Assembly: GCF_000425265.1 (NCBI RefSeq)
Contig: NZ_AUDC01000012.1
Coordinates: forward strand, 124,001-188,000
Direction of reading: 5' to 3'
DNA length: 64,000 nt
From: Maridesulfovibrio zosterae DSM 11974
Lineage (GTDB): Bacteria; Desulfobacterota; Desulfovibrionia; Desulfovibrionales; Desulfovibrionaceae
Shown piece after piece: positions 47,676 to 57,193 of the stretch. The position numbers and the translations under genes were made by a program. The notes beneath the pieces were generated by a model. The model was not told the DNA's origin, did no database searches, and worked only from the letters and a program-made list of their open reading frames with translations. Numbering within the stretch: position 1 is the first letter of the stretch; each line of letters begins with the position of its first letter.

Positions 47676-47942
47676 ATGCGTTATTTAATTCTTACAATTT
47701 TTCTTCTTCTTGTGGGTTGTACTTCATACTACAATCCCAGTCTTGATGTATCTGTTAACCGCAACGAACGTTTCAAAACAGACCGTCAGGCATGCCGTGA
47801 TCGTTCCAAAAAAGTTACAAATTCTGAACCGCGCAACGACTTGCAATTCCTCAAAACATATGATTCGCAGCAAAAAGAGCAGACAAATGAATCAAAAGCT
47901 TTCGAAAGATGCATGGCTGGAAAAGGTTGGATAAAAAAATAA
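47676..47942 (+). CDS. Small lipoprotein of unknown function
   Basis: 88 residues with a signal peptide and lipobox (LLLVGC, Cys at about residue 15), followed by a short hydrophilic domain with two further cysteines (ACRDRS and ERCMAG) that could form a disulfide. AGGA lies 7 bases before the ATG at 47676. It lies 14 bases downstream of cysQ, probably in the same transcript. Family unknown to me. Confidence 0.75.
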   Translation: MRYLILTIFLLLVGCTSYYNPSLDVSVNRNERFKTDRQACRDRSKKVTNSEPRNDLQFLKTYDSQQKEQTNESKAFERCMAGKGWIKK

Positions 47943-47947
47943 ACAAA

Positions 47948-47967
47948 GAGGAGCTGTACAGCTCCTC
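47948..47967. terminator. Palindrome between convergent genes
   Basis: A perfect 20-base palindrome (GAGGAGCTGT and complement) sits 6 bases after the lipoprotein gene and just past the end of the ABC ATPase gene. T-rich sequence follows on the plus strand (ATAATTTATTTTC), so it may terminate the cysQ-lipoprotein transcript. Confidence 0.5.
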
Positions 47968-47972
47968 ATAAT

Positions 47973-49463
47973 TTATTTTCTATTTTTTAATGAAAAGTAA
48001 TCTTCTTTACTTCCCCGGAAAGACACCCGTCCGTCAGTCAGTTCAAGAACATGAGAAATTGAGGGAATAAGTTCTTCACGATGATGAGTAACATAAACCA
48101 TTGAAACACCTGCAGCAGCCAAAAGCTCGAGAAGAGCATAAATTTCTTTGCGTGATTCTTCATCCACACCAGCCATAGGCTCATCAAGAAGTAATACGTC
48201 CGGCCCGGCTATCAGTGCTCTGGCAATAAAAGCCTTGCGAAGCTGTCCATATGAGGCTTGCTCCATAGGCCGTTCAGCAAGATCCTCTATTCCAAAGAAT
48301 CTGAGCCACTCCCATGTTTTTTCACGCATCTCATCATTGATTTCATCAAATAAACCTACTGAAGAGAAAAATCCGGAAATAACCAAATCAAAAATAGGAA
48401 TAGGTTTACCTACCGCTTCTCCGAACGAAGCCTGCATGGAAGCAGAAACCATGCCCATGCGCCCTCGGACAGCACGCAGATTATCACCTTTTTCAGGAAG
48501 ACGCTTCATACTTTCTTCAGCAGCATAAGCAGCGGCATCACCATAAAGAAGACGAAGCAGTGTTGATTTTCCTGCTCCGTTACAACCTAATACAGCCCAG
48601 TTCTCTCCACCCTTCATCTCCCAGTCAATATTATGCAGAACTGTCTTCCCTAGAAAAACCACACTCGAATCTACAAGGCCAAATAAAAGTTTTCCGGCAT
48701 CAGCTTTATTAACAGCCGGAGGAGTCTTATGCTGCATAGAACTGAGCGTGCATGAAATTCCTTTTCCATGCCCATCCTCACAGTGGTCTATTTTCCCGTC
48801 ACGAATATATAAAGTTTTATTGACGCAGGAAGGCAGTTCCTCTTTACGGTGCGCCGAGCAGACAACAGTCGTTCCGGATTTAGCTGCGGCGTCAATTGCC
48901 TGAATAAGCTGGGCACGTGACTGCTGATCAATCCCTTCAAGAAATTCATCTAAAATGAGCATTTCCGGCTCAGCCATAAGAGCCCTGGCAATCAAAATTT
49001 TACGTCCCTCACCACGTGACATGGACACCATGCTACGTTTGGCTAAATCAAGCATCCCCAGAGACTGCATCAAATCACGTACTTTTTCGTATTCATCCTC
49101 GTCTGCCAACCTGTAGAGAAAAGGAGTGTTGTCTTTTCCGGCAAGAACAACCTCCTCACCGGTTACATCCCATGCGAGTTTAAGAAATATATCCTGATGT
49201 TCAGGTGAAATCATACGGTAACGTTCAAGGGGTTCAAGAGGACTGCAGGTTTTCTCACCCTCAACATAATATTCCCGTTTCAAATCATCATCCGGCCAGA
49301 CCTCGCCAGCCAAAATCATCATCAGAGTTGTTTTTCCTGCACCATTTGGCCCAAGTACAGCCCAATGTTCTCCGTCACGGATATCCCAGTCAATCTTTTC
49401 AAGTACCGGACCGCGATCAAGAGTGAGTGAAACATCTTTCATGGAAACCAATTTACTATTCAT
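47973..49463 (-). CDS. Double ATP-binding ABC protein (ModF-like)
   Basis: 496 residues with two fused nucleotide-binding domains: Walker A GPNGAGKTT (38-46) and GCNGAGKST (about 293-301). Signature motifs are SMSRGEGRK and ASYGQLRK, both departures from LSGGQ, and Walker B is MLILDE and VLLLDE. No membrane segment. Arrangement and length match the ModF family (COG1119), whose role is not settled. No permease gene is next to it. Confidence 0.85.
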   Translation of the reverse strand: MNSKLVSMKDVSLTLDRGPVLEKIDWDIRDGEHWAVLGPNGAGKTTLMMILAGEVWPDDDLKREYYVEGEKTCSPLEPLERYRMISPEHQDIFLKLAWDVTGEEVVLAGKDNTPFLYRLADEDEYEKVRDLMQSLGMLDLAKRSMVSMSRGEGRKILIARALMAEPEMLILDEFLEGIDQQSRAQLIQAIDAAAKSGTTVVCSAHRKEELPSCVNKTLYIRDGKIDHCEDGHGKGISCTLSSMQHKTPPAVNKADAGKLLFGLVDSSVVFLGKTVLHNIDWEMKGGENWAVLGCNGAGKSTLLRLLYGDAAAYAAEESMKRLPEKGDNLRAVRGRMGMVSASMQASFGEAVGKPIPIFDLVISGFFSSVGLFDEINDEMREKTWEWLRFFGIEDLAERPMEQASYGQLRKAFIARALIAGPDVLLLDEPMAGVDEESRKEIYALLELLAAAGVSMVYVTHHREELIPSISHVLELTDGRVSFRGSKEDYFSLKNRK

Positions 49464-49689
49464 ACCAACTCCACTTCGTAAGACACTGAAACTTATGTAT
49501 TCTAAACCATATTATCATCAGGGTTAAAACTTCTACTACTTAAGAACAGCGAGTGCAAGTAAGCTTATTTCATATCTGTCTTAAATTGAATTTTATTGTT
49601 TATAATCGTTTATTCCATATACGGTTGATAAAAATTCTTTTTGTTCTTATATCTAAATAAAATAATTAATTAATCAGGCATGGAATCAA

Positions 49690-51117
49690 ATGAAAAATAT
49701 TTCCGCACGCCACTTTTCCATTCTATTTTACGCAGTATTAATTCTGCTGACCCCCACTCTGATTTTTGCTGCTCCAGCATTTAAGGTACCGAATATTATC
49801 GGTAATGTTAATAATCCATATATATTGCCGCATGGAGGACCGGGCTTTTGGCTTTCCTCAGCCATAGGACTTGTAGCCGGACTTTTAAGCTCAGCTATTG
49901 GTGCCGGAGGCGGACTGATTGTCGTTCCTGCGCTCATGACTGCCGGAATATCCGGCATATATGCTATTGGATCTGAAATATTCCGCCTTTTCATATTCAG
50001 CACTATTCAATCAGTGCGTATGGGATTCAACAAACGTATTAATTATCTTATGGCCGTATACCTGACCATTGGCACAACGTTAGGAGGTTACGCAGGGTAT
50101 TCAGTCAGTAAAGCTGTCTTTTTCTCCGACCCTGCAGGAAGTGATGTTTTCATATCAGCTATGATCATTCTGTGGCTTTTAGTTTACTCTTTCATAATTG
50201 TCCCTGAATTTCGTGATGCAGCCCATGAATATGCTATCAAGATACTTAAAGAAGAACAGAGTAAAAATGAACGGGATACTGCCGTCCAGACCGATTCCAG
50301 CAAAACTGAACACGATGATGATAAAGCTGAAACTGAGAAGACTGAATCTGATCAATCTGAAACTCCACAACAGCATGAAATTAAAAATGAACCACAATTT
50401 GAGGATGAATTATATCCAGATGAAAAACCTTGGGAAATAGCACGCTCGATTCGCACTATGAAATTTCCTCCGTATATTAAATTCCCAGGAACAATTAGTG
50501 AAGAATCAGATGATCTTAGCCGAGAAGAAATGAGGCGAGAAGATCAGTCAGATTTAAAACTGGAAAAAGAAAATAAATATGAACGGATTCCGGTAATACC
50601 TGCCGTACTGCTCTCGCTTGCAGGTGGATTCTTCATGGCTCTGACTGGCTCAGGGGGGGTAATTCTTAGTTTTACCGTTTTGACAAAAGGATTTGGATGT
50701 GTGGCAGCACTTGTAGCAGGAACGGATCTGGCAAGACTGGCTCTGTCATCAGGTATACTGACTATGGGAACATACGGTCTGAACGGTTTTGTAAACATAT
50801 ATTGTATTGCAGGATTAATATTCGGAACCACTACTGGATTGCACATGGGCGGAAAAGCTTTAAAACATATCCAGCCATACCGCACAAAGGGACTCATTGT
50901 CCTGCTGCTGATCTCGGTCATAATCAACCGAATGCTTGCACTTCCCGGATTACTCAGAAAATCAGGTGCTGGGATATCATCCAGTCTTACCGCCACCTTA
51001 GATCAAAGTGCTATGTATATCCTGCTTATAGGAGCACTGATTTTCAGCGGATGGATGCTATTCTCTTTTTTCAACAGCCTGATAGGGTCACTCAATCCTC
51101 CGGAAAAAAAGGAATAA
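49690..51117 (+). CDS. TauE/SafE-family permease with large acidic loop
   Basis: 475 residues. After an N-terminal signal-like helix, two blocks of membrane helices (about 55-172 and 301-460) carry the family repeat motifs AIGAGGGLIVVPAL and LTGSGGVILSFTVL. Between them is a hydrophilic loop of about 125 residues (173-300), strongly acidic at 200-250. The family moves sulfite, sulfonates or other organic anions; the substrate here is unknown. It opens a tight cluster: 4 bases to the next gene, then DUF362 and hypF. Confidence 0.85.
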   Translation: MKNISARHFSILFYAVLILLTPTLIFAAPAFKVPNIIGNVNNPYILPHGGPGFWLSSAIGLVAGLLSSAIGAGGGLIVVPALMTAGISGIYAIGSEIFRLFIFSTIQSVRMGFNKRINYLMAVYLTIGTTLGGYAGYSVSKAVFFSDPAGSDVFISAMIILWLLVYSFIIVPEFRDAAHEYAIKILKEEQSKNERDTAVQTDSSKTEHDDDKAETEKTESDQSETPQQHEIKNEPQFEDELYPDEKPWEIARSIRTMKFPPYIKFPGTISEESDDLSREEMRREDQSDLKLEKENKYERIPVIPAVLLSLAGGFFMALTGSGGVILSFTVLTKGFGCVAALVAGTDLARLALSSGILTMGTYGLNGFVNIYCIAGLIFGTTTGLHMGGKALKHIQPYRTKGLIVLLLISVIINRMLALPGLLRKSGAGISSSLTATLDQSAMYILLIGALIFSGWMLFSFFNSLIGSLNPPEKKE

Positions 51118-51121
51118 CCGC

Positions 51122-52516
51122 ATGATATATTCCACCAAAACACTAGTTACCTCAGCAATTCTTTTTACCTGCAGCATGCTTATACTTGGCACAATGAGTC
51201 TTCCTGTATTGAATGGTCAAACTGGTTTTCAAGCGATGGAGGACACATTCAATTCACTGCGCAAAGGTATAAAGCCTCCTTTCAAAAAAATCGCGGAAGA
51301 AAATAATTCCAACCTCGGCAAAAATTTTAATGTAACTCTGGAATTCAGCAGTAATGAAAAGACTCGGGCCGCAATCTCAATTTTCCTGCGCAATAAGCTG
51401 ACAGTAACGCCAAAAGGTCGTTCGGTTAATATTCAAGGAGATCTTGGATATACGCTGAAATTTTTTATGAATGATATCAATCTGCTCTATCATCATGAAT
51501 TTGATAAACTGCAGCAACGGTATTCTATGCCTGTCACATATTCCATGTATATGATGGACAGAATTTTAAAGAAACTTTCAATCGCAATGGCATCTCAGCG
51601 AATGAAAGTTCAGGAAAAACTAATTAATAAAATCCGGGCCAGACTTTTGATTCCGGCTTATAATTTACGCGAAGCCTTTCCTGTCAGCGAGACATCCGGC
51701 TTAGCCTATCTAACACTTGGAACAATTGGAATTCTCCTTTTTGCAATACTTTGGGATGCATCAAATTTTCTATTCTTCGGCACACTTGCTTCTGATAATT
51801 TTATGAAAAAAATTCGTATATCTCTCGGTCGGGAAATGTCCGATAGAGAAAAAGCACTAATTCTGAAAAAAAAGAAAATTAAGCAAAAAGCTCAAGCAGC
51901 CAAAATCAAAAAAGTAAAAGGTACACGAACTAATCAGGAAGCCTTGCTGGAAGTCGACGGTATTATTGCTTCCAGAAAGAAAAGTAAGAAAAAAATTACA
52001 AAAGAATCTGATGAAACGTTGCAAAAAAAGAAAAAAAATACCGTAGCTCAAAAAGGTGCTGACGAAAAAAGAAAAAAAACTAGTATAAAAAAAGTACTCA
52101 CACCGACCGATAAGAAGACTGAAAAGTCAAAAAGAGTTGATCGACCGGAGAAAAAAACAGATTCAGCTGCAATAAAAACCGGTGCGAAAAGAAAACTACC
52201 GACAAATTCAGCTGCGGACAAAAAAGCTGTTCTAGCCAAGCGAAAGGCTCAACCATCTTCCACGACTGATTCAGGAACCCAAAAAACGTCAGCTAGAAAA
52301 AGACCGGATGCATCCCAAACAGTTCCCACAACTCAAAAAGCAAATACTTCACAAAAGGCAAACAAGAAAGTAACGACTAACCTAAAGAATGAAAACACTA
52401 ACCATAAAATAGTTCCGGTAGATCAGAAAAAATCAAAGAAAAATACTGCTGTCCTGCAGTCTGAAAAACCAGCTGCACAGAAGAAACGTAAAGCCAAGCC
52501 TAAGGATAAGACTTGA
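51122..52516 (+). CDS. Two-helix membrane protein with long lysine-rich tail
   Basis: 464 residues, family not recognised. N-terminal helix (8-27), a periplasmic domain of about 165 residues, a second helix (193-222), then a tail of about 240 residues composed largely of Lys, Thr, Ala, Ser and Gln with little predicted structure (histone-H1-like composition). By the positive-inside rule the tail is cytoplasmic. The tail codons contain several A runs of 7-9 bases. It lies 4 bases after the TauE-like gene and overlaps the DUF362 start by one base. Confidence 0.8.
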   Translation: MIYSTKTLVTSAILFTCSMLILGTMSLPVLNGQTGFQAMEDTFNSLRKGIKPPFKKIAEENNSNLGKNFNVTLEFSSNEKTRAAISIFLRNKLTVTPKGRSVNIQGDLGYTLKFFMNDINLLYHHEFDKLQQRYSMPVTYSMYMMDRILKKLSIAMASQRMKVQEKLINKIRARLLIPAYNLREAFPVSETSGLAYLTLGTIGILLFAILWDASNFLFFGTLASDNFMKKIRISLGREMSDREKALILKKKKIKQKAQAAKIKKVKGTRTNQEALLEVDGIIASRKKSKKKITKESDETLQKKKKNTVAQKGADEKRKKTSIKKVLTPTDKKTEKSKRVDRPEKKTDSAAIKTGAKRKLPTNSAADKKAVLAKRKAQPSSTTDSGTQKTSARKRPDASQTVPTTQKANTSQKANKKVTTNLKNENTNHKIVPVDQKKSKKNTAVLQSEKPAAQKKRKAKPKDKT

Positions 52517-53448
52517 TGAATATAAAAAAGACCAGAGAAGCAGTCGCTTTTTTCCGTATCCTTGAATATGAATCCACAATTCTTGACACTGCTGTCGGTA
52601 TGGTTATGGAAGAATGTGGATTCAAAGTTCCTCTGGGAACTAAGGTTCTGGTGAAACCTAATCTGGTTTCTTCTAAAAACAAACTCGCTTGCACTCACCC
52701 CAATATAACACTGTCTGTATGCCGTTATCTTAAAGATTGCGGTGCTGAAATAACAGTTGCCGACTCTCCCGGATATGGAACAGCATCTCAGGTTTCAAAA
52801 GCGATCGGTATGACTTCGGGATTGGCATCACTTGGGCTTAAACCGAAATCTCTGGGGCATCCGGTTAAACTTAAATTATCCTTCGGCGAAACTATAGGTA
52901 TTTCCCGTGATGCGCTTGAATCAGATATGATCATCAATGTCCCCAAATTCAAGGCTCATGCTCAGTTTGGTGTCACCGGAGCAGTCAAAAACATGTTTGG
53001 AACTGTGGTCGGGTTCCGTAAGGCATATGCCCATACCAGATTCGGTGAAAATCCCGGATTGATGGAAAAAATGATTATAGAAGTCAACAAGACTATGCCT
53101 GTATCATTCAGTCTGATGGATGCAATTTACCCCATGCATGTAACCGGCCCTATCAGTGGTAAGCCATATTCCATGAACCTTCTGGCAGGATCATGCAATC
53201 AATATGCGTTGGATACAGCTATATACATGCTTCTAGGCTTAAGCCCTAAAAAAATCCTGCTATGGAAAGAATGCGCACGACAGAAAATTTTCGGATATCA
53301 CCCCGACCATATCAAATATGTTATCGAACCACCGGACGATTTCGATACCAAAGATTTTATTGTTCCTGAGAAGCTTAATCCTATGGAATTTGAGGCTGTA
53401 CGATTTGTTAAAGGAAGAGTAAAAAGTTTTTTCAGCAGATTTAAGTAA
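52516..53448 (+). CDS. DUF362-domain protein
   Basis: 310 residues. DUF362 features include LVKPNLVSS, the DSPGYGTASQ segment and the MIINVPKFKAHAQFGVTGAVKNMFG core. Family members are often fused to or found with ferredoxin domains, but no CxxCxxC cluster is present here. The ATG overlaps the preceding stop (TGATG). Function not established; its place immediately before hypF suggests co-expression. Confidence 0.88.
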   Translation: MNIKKTREAVAFFRILEYESTILDTAVGMVMEECGFKVPLGTKVLVKPNLVSSKNKLACTHPNITLSVCRYLKDCGAEITVADSPGYGTASQVSKAIGMTSGLASLGLKPKSLGHPVKLKLSFGETIGISRDALESDMIINVPKFKAHAQFGVTGAVKNMFGTVVGFRKAYAHTRFGENPGLMEKMIIEVNKTMPVSFSLMDAIYPMHVTGPISGKPYSMNLLAGSCNQYALDTAIYMLLGLSPKKILLWKECARQKIFGYHPDHIKYVIEPPDDFDTKDFIVPEKLNPMEFEAVRFVKGRVKSFFSRFK

Positions 53449-53491
53449 AATTATCACGTTCAGCTTACCATACACAAAAGAGATTACGGCG

Positions 53492-55834
53492 ATGACCGCA
53501 AATAATATTTCACGCAGACTTCTTACTGTTACCGGACAGGTACAAGGAGTCGGTTTCAGACCTTTTATTTATAAAACAGCACTAAGGCATAACCTTTCAG
53601 GTACAGTACTGAACAGTCCGGAAGGAGTACTCATTGAAATTCAGGGTGGTAAGACTAATCTTGATAACTTTGATCAGTCACTTATTGACGATCTGCCACG
53701 TCTGGCAAAAATAGTTTCTCTAAAAAAAACTGACATAGAAATTGTTAAAGATGAAAAACAATTTTGCATTCTGGCCTCAACAGCAGGTGAAGGACACTGC
53801 GTGCTCATCAGCCCGGACGTAGCAACCTGTCCTGACTGTTTTGCTGATATGAATAATCCGCAAAACCGCCGCTATGAATATCCATTTACGAACTGTACCA
53901 ATTGCGGACCACGATACACAATCACCCGTTCTATACCCTACGACCGACCGGTCACATCAATGTCATGCTTTCCTCTGTGTCCTGAGTGTAAAAAAGAATA
54001 CGAAAATCCACTTGACCGTAGATTTCATGCGCAGCCGAATGCATGCGCCAAGTGCGGACCCGAAGTGTGGCTGACCGACAATAAAGGTCAAAAGATTGCT
54101 GGCTCCCCTACTGCCCTTCATGATCTGGCAAAACATCTTGCTGCAGGGGAAATTGCAGCAGTCAAAGGGCTCGGAGGCTTTCATCTGGTCTGCGACGCCT
54201 CTAATTCTAAAGCAGTTAAAACTTTACGCAAACGCAAAAACCGTCCGGATAAACCTCTTGCTGTGATGGTACGTGATGTTGACGAAGCACGGAAACTATC
54301 AGAACTGACTGATAATGATATAGAGCTGCTAGAAGGTATACAACGCCCTATTGTTCTTGCTTTTAAAGGAGCAAATTATTCTCTGGCTCCTGAAATAGCT
54401 CCGGACACTGATTTTATAGGTTTGATGGTTCCATACACTCCGTTACATCAAGTTCTCCTTAAATATTTTTCAGCGCAAACAAATTTAGCTGCCCCTGCGG
54501 CTCTTGTAATGACCTCTGGTAATATGAGCAGTGCTCCTATTTGCATAGGTAACCGCGAGGCTTTAAAAAGACTGTCCCACATCGCAGATATTTTCCTTTT
54601 CCATAACCGTGATATTCTAATCCGTGTCGATGATTCCGTCACACGTTCAGTTCCTGAGTTTACTGGACAAAATGAAAATCGTACTATTTTCATGCGCCGG
54701 GGCAGAGGGTTCACTCCATCCCCAGTATTTCTGGAGCAAACAGGTCCTTGCGTTCTAGGGACAGGACCAGAACTAAAAAACACACTTTGTTTTACCAAAG
54801 GCGATCAAGCTTTCACAAGCCAGCATATAGGGGATATGCAAAATCTGGAGACATCCAATTTCTGGAGAGAAATCAGGATACATCTGCAATCAATCCTCAA
54901 GATTAAACCTGAACTTATTGTTCATGACCTGCATCCTGATTATCTAACGACTATTCTTGCTCAGGAAATTTCACAAAACGAGTCTATCAAGGCAGTCTCA
55001 CTGCAACATCACTATGCACATATTTATTCAGTCCTTGCTGAAAACAGACATTGCGGCCCAGCTCTAGGTTTAGCTCTCGACGGAACAGGTCTTGGTGATG
55101 ACCGTACTATCTGGGGCGGAGAATGTCTCATGGTGGACAATAAAAACTTAGTCCACAAACGGCTGGCACATTTCACATATCTGCGGCTACCGGGTGGAGA
55201 AGCTGCCGTCCGCGAACCATGGCGTATTGCATATGCCGCCGCCAAGGACCTCGGCCTTGATCCAACTAAAATTTATGTCCCTGAAGAATCTCTATCCGGA
55301 CTTAAAATGTTTGAACAGATTTTAGGTAAAAACATCAACTGCCCAGCAACCAGCAGTTGCGGACGTCTTTTTGATGCAGTCTCAGCTATGCTCGGACTTT
55401 GCAGCACAATTTCATACGAAGGACAGGCTGCAATAATTCTCGAAAAAGTTCAGGATCAGACAGTACAGTCAAAATATGACTGCCCTCTTGATGAAACAAA
55501 CGGAACTATTCAGATCCAAACTTCTGAACTTTTCAAGCAGGCTTTCCATGATTATCTGAACGGAATCAGCGCAGCTGTGGTCAGCCGAAAATTCCACCAA
55601 GGTCTTATTCACGGACTAGCTGATTGCAGTATACTTCTTGCCACTCAAACAGGGATTAAAACTATTGGACTGAGTGGAGGTGTCATGCAAAACCAGACCA
55701 TTGCTGTTGAACTGCCCATAGAACTGAAAAAGCGTGGTCTTAATCCGCTGGTACATCGCTATCTACCACCAAACGACGGTTGTATTTCACTGGGACAGGC
55801 TGTCTATGGACAGATGTTGCTCAAAAATGGATAG
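53492..55834 (+). CDS. hypF: Carbamoyltransferase HypF
   Basis: Supplies the carbamoyl group from carbamoyl phosphate to the C-terminal cysteine of HypE for cyanide ligand synthesis. 780 residues in the standard order: acylphosphatase domain (GQVQGVGFRPF, 15-25), four CxxC zinc pairs (C113/116, C135/138, C163/166, C185/188), a YrdC-like domain (about 205-395), and a Kae1-like domain with HHYAH and LDGTGLG. It is 25 kb from hypDE and followed by a terminator. Confidence 0.97.
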   Translation: MTANNISRRLLTVTGQVQGVGFRPFIYKTALRHNLSGTVLNSPEGVLIEIQGGKTNLDNFDQSLIDDLPRLAKIVSLKKTDIEIVKDEKQFCILASTAGEGHCVLISPDVATCPDCFADMNNPQNRRYEYPFTNCTNCGPRYTITRSIPYDRPVTSMSCFPLCPECKKEYENPLDRRFHAQPNACAKCGPEVWLTDNKGQKIAGSPTALHDLAKHLAAGEIAAVKGLGGFHLVCDASNSKAVKTLRKRKNRPDKPLAVMVRDVDEARKLSELTDNDIELLEGIQRPIVLAFKGANYSLAPEIAPDTDFIGLMVPYTPLHQVLLKYFSAQTNLAAPAALVMTSGNMSSAPICIGNREALKRLSHIADIFLFHNRDILIRVDDSVTRSVPEFTGQNENRTIFMRRGRGFTPSPVFLEQTGPCVLGTGPELKNTLCFTKGDQAFTSQHIGDMQNLETSNFWREIRIHLQSILKIKPELIVHDLHPDYLTTILAQEISQNESIKAVSLQHHYAHIYSVLAENRHCGPALGLALDGTGLGDDRTIWGGECLMVDNKNLVHKRLAHFTYLRLPGGEAAVREPWRIAYAAAKDLGLDPTKIYVPEESLSGLKMFEQILGKNINCPATSSCGRLFDAVSAMLGLCSTISYEGQAAIILEKVQDQTVQSKYDCPLDETNGTIQIQTSELFKQAFHDYLNGISAAVVSRKFHQGLIHGLADCSILLATQTGIKTIGLSGGVMQNQTIAVELPIELKKRGLNPLVHRYLPPNDGCISLGQAVYGQMLLKNG

Positions 55835-55873
55835 CCTAAAAGCATAATGGATAAGGTTTCAATAGAAAAACAA

Positions 55874-55912
55874 AAGGTGGTAGTTTGACATTGTGTCAAA
55901 ATCTACCACCTT
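55874..55912 (+). terminator. Terminator after hypF
   Basis: A stem of about 17 bp (AAGGTGGTAG-TTTGACA against its complement, two extra bases) with a 3-base loop, then TTCTACTTTC. Only a short T tract, but the position 40 bases after hypF fits. The remaining 156 bases to the next gene show nothing recognisable. Confidence 0.75.
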
Positions 55913-56068
55913 CTACTTTCAGCTCACTACAGGAATCTGTGGGAGCAGGGCTCAAAGAGGAAAAACTCTTTGAAATTCACTAATTTTTTACTTATCTAAC
56001 TATTATCTTCGACTCTAAATGTGACCAGCATATAGAACGTCACTTTCAAGTCTTCAACCTGATTTTGC

Positions 56069-56497
56069 TTACCAGCCTTTTTGTTTTATTATCTCTTCAA
56101 CTTTTTCTTTTGTTTTTTCTTCGACTATAATCATTTTTTTAGCCTGAGCTTTTTTGATCTTATCGGTAAGAACATTAATATCTGCCGGTTTTTCAACAAA
56201 ATCCATAGCTCCAAGCTTCATGGCTTCAATACCTTTTTCAACGGTTGCGTGACCGCTGAGCAGAATCACCTGCATTTCCGGTCTTGTCTTTTTAATATGT
56301 TTGAGAGCTTCAATGCCGTCTATTCCCGGCATTTGTAAATCAAGTACGATTGCATCAAAAGATTCAGCATCTACTTTATCCAGTGCTTCTTGCGGATTGG
56401 TACATGCTGTCACATTCATTCCACGCAATTCCATACGTTCAGCCAGACCTTCAACAAATTCTTTCTCATCATCAACGAGGAGTACTTTTTCTGCCAT
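56069..56497 (-). CDS. Single-REC response regulator, last gene of the sulP operon
   Basis: 142 residues: receiver domain (phospho-Asp53 in VLDLQMPGIDG, Ser81 in LLSGH, Lys103 in EKP), then a charged helical extension (118-142). No DNA-binding domain. It is 43 bases after the ChpT-like gene and is the last gene before a 234-base gap. Its REC is closely similar to the REC of the fusion at 59320 (LDL.MPGIDGIE). A terminal or intermediate phosphoacceptor role is inferred. Confidence 0.9.
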   Translation of the reverse strand: MAEKVLLVDDEKEFVEGLAERMELRGMNVTACTNPQEALDKVDAESFDAIVLDLQMPGIDGIEALKHIKKTRPEMQVILLSGHATVEKGIEAMKLGAMDFVEKPADINVLTDKIKKAQAKKMIIVEEKTKEKVEEIIKQKGW

Positions 56498-56539
56498 GAT
56501 TTCTCTCCGCCTGCATCATCAGGTGCAGTTTAAAAGTAA

Positions 56540-57172
56540 TTAAAATTTAATAATTAAAATTTTGTCCTGCGGGCTAAACCCCAAAGAAGCTCCCACATTT
56601 ACGGCATTTTTTTCAAGACCAGATAGCTGGTCAGCAGGAACAGGATTACTCAACCCTATAATTTTTATGGCGCTATTTCCTGCTTCATTACTGAACTCAA
56701 TATTCAGTTCATTATCTTTTCCAGCACTGTCTATGCAGATCTCAAGACACTTGGCAATAAGCATCTGTATGACAAATGGATCACCCTTTCCTTTGACAGG
56801 ATCACTCTCAGCAATAGAAATAGTCACAGATTTACGTGACGCAATTCTGGTTAACAGGGAAACTACAAGCAAGGTAAGTTCGCGGTAATCAACTTCGCAC
56901 TCCGGCAGGTCTACACTGTGAGCAAACCTGTTCATATTTTTAATGATGGAGTCCCCTCTTTTAATCTGAATAAGTATTTTTCCGGCTATTTCACCCAACT
57001 TGTCAGGGTTAATCTCCATACCCTGATTAGCCATTAGTAAATAATCCTGCATAAGCCCGGCATCTTCATTAATTATTGCCAGAACATTTTTCAGATCATG
57101 CGATATGGCTGCACTGATCTGCCCGAAAAAACAAAGTCCGTCACGATCTTTCTGAGGCGTGGTTGATTCCAT
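56540..57172 (-). CDS. Degenerate histidine kinase / ChpT-like phosphotransferase candidate
   Basis: 210 residues. The N-terminal part is a DHp-like helix pair with ISHDLKNVLAIINED (His25, about 18-85). The C-terminal part resembles a HATPase fold but lacks the N box asparagine pair, the DxGxG G1 box and the GxGLGL G2 box. It therefore should not bind ATP. The layout resembles ChpT and Spo0B, which shuttle phosphate between receivers. It has no sensor or membrane part. The reading frame is intact, so decay by frameshift is unlikely. Confidence 0.7.
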   Translation of the reverse strand: MESTTPQKDRDGLCFFGQISAAISHDLKNVLAIINEDAGLMQDYLLMANQGMEINPDKLGEIAGKILIQIKRGDSIIKNMNRFAHSVDLPECEVDYRELTLLVVSLLTRIASRKSVTISIAESDPVKGKGDPFVIQMLIAKCLEICIDSAGKDNELNIEFSNEAGNSAIKIIGLSNPVPADQLSGLEKNAVNVGASLGFSPQDKILIIKF

Positions 57173-57193
57173 TGGAATACTCCTTAAAGAAAT

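Noticed and set aside
56540-57172. Degenerate kinase as a frameshifted pseudogene
   Set aside because: The frame is open and begins and ends cleanly, spacing to neighbours is operonic, and I found no shifted-frame remnant of the missing G boxes around the gene.
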